Below are positions 63,577 to 64,000 of a DNA stretch of 64,000 nt, in pieces. The notes under the pieces are model-generated. The model worked only from the letters and a program-made list of their open reading frames with translations, did no database searches and was not told where the DNA came from. The stretch comes from an uncultured Alphaproteobacteria bacterium (lineage in GTDB: Bacteria; Pseudomonadota; Alphaproteobacteria; CAAHEQ01; UBA3637). The stretch covers positions 1 through 64,000 of the forward strand of contig CALXVP010000003.1 in the NCBI GenBank assembly GCA_944392125.1, in the 5' to 3' direction. Made by a program: the position numbers and the translations under genes. Numbering within the stretch: the first letter of the stretch is position 1; every line of letters begins with the position of its first letter.

Positions 63577-64000
63577 TTAGCGAATATATGTATCTAACCA
63601 TTCCCGAACCGAATTTAGTGCACTTTCGGGCAACTCATCGCAAACAAATGCTTCCAGCAACATTCTTTTTGCAACCTGTTCGCTAATTCCGCGTGCCGTC
63701 AAATAAAATACTTGTTGATTTTCTAACGGGCCCACGGCCGAACCGTGCGAACATTGAACATCATCGGCATAAATTTCCAATTCGGGAATAGCCTCAACGC
63801 GTGCTTTGTCGGACAAAACAAATGCTCTGTGATTTTGCTCCCCGACGCATCTTTGTGAATCGCGTGGCATACGAATAATACCGTTAAATTGCGCGCGTGC
63901 TTCATCGGTTAAAATACCTTTAATCGTTTGCTTTGATGTTGTTTCCGGCACGGCATGATTGATATCAATTTTAATGCGACAATTTTCTTTTTCGGCAACT
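63577..64000 (-). CDS. sufD: SufD, C-terminal part (5' end outside window)
   Basis: The frame runs off the right edge; the visible ~140 residues are the C-terminal SufB/SufD core with ARAQFNGIIRMPRDSQ, SDKARVEAIPELEIYADDVQCSHGSAVG and the MLLEAFVCDEL tail. Key SufD positions include the Cys and His in QCSHG. It is the first visible gene of a sufD-sufS-sufT unit on the minus strand. SufB is the alternative, but the flow into sufS favours SufD. Confidence 0.88.
   Translation of the reverse strand, partial: VAEKENCRIKIDINHAVPETTSKQTIKGILTDEARAQFNGIIRMPRDSQRCVGEQNHRAFVLSDKARVEAIPELEIYADDVQCSHGSAVGPLENQQVFYLTARGISEQVAKRMLLEAFVCDELPESALNSVREWLDTYIR

Overview
ORGANISM. The window looks like chromosomal DNA of an AT-rich alphaproteobacterium, most likely an uncultured host- or gut-associated lineage. 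The lineage call rests on GcrA (14084-14629) and a CcrM-type GANTC methyltransferase (43694-44779), which together form the alphaproteobacterial cell-cycle methylation circuit. It is supported by a DUF3126 protein, alphaproteobacterial-type AddB/AddA, the SecB / Tim44-like / MltA / Smr neighbourhood and the TsaE-AmgK-MurU-AddB-AddA order. The finer placement is inference. Gene density is high, operons are short, many starts have clear AAGGAG-type ribosome binding sites, and several promoters match the sigma-70 consensus with a 17-bp spacer. LAYOUT. 1-7.0 kb: the end of a Cys-rich surface-type protein, then rpsB-tsf and a tolC-macA-macB (split ATPase/permease) efflux operon. 7.1-17.6 kb: a His/Cys-tailed small protein, xseB, ispA, nth, a three-gene envelope operon of unknown role (DUF2207-like, DUF4139-like, secreted unknown), then gcrA-polA. 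17.6-20.4 kb: a GNAT acetyltransferase, two glycan genes and tRNA-Leu(TAA). 20.6-26.6 kb: a SPOR protein, a site-2 protease, two paralogous unknown proteins with twin consensus promoters (the first interrupted at a run of ten G), and an APH-like kinase. 26.6-33.8 kb: zupT, msrAB, sodB-galE, tRNA-Leu(GAG), an active/inactive HAD pair, tRNA-Ala(CGC), DUF3126 and dusA. 33.9-48.7 kb: two very large Cys-rich proteins with prepilin-type leaders flank fabG-acpP-fabF, a CsoR/FrmR-like regulator, a YbhN-like membrane protein, an OprB-like porin, a SIMPL protein, ccrM and an OmpA lipoprotein. 48.9-64 kb: tsaD, smr, mltA, a Tim44-like gene, secB, tsaE, amgK, murU, addB, addA, a lipoprotein hydrolase-like gene and the suf genes (sufD incomplete at the window edge). 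HOW THE PARTS FIT. Most of the window is housekeeping: translation, fatty-acid synthesis, Fe-S assembly, recombination repair and peptidoglycan recycling. The accessory signal lies in two places. One is a family of at least three large Cys-rich proteins with a prepilin-like N-terminus. One member carries a near-identical 471-bp tandem duplication. Another lies behind a 25-bp perfect inverted repeat that encloses an outward-pointing promoter, which fits either an invertible promoter or a small TIR element. The other is the poly-G-interrupted paralogue, a strong phase-variation candidate. Taken together these suggest that this organism may vary surface or secreted proteins; that is an inference from sequence and has not been shown.
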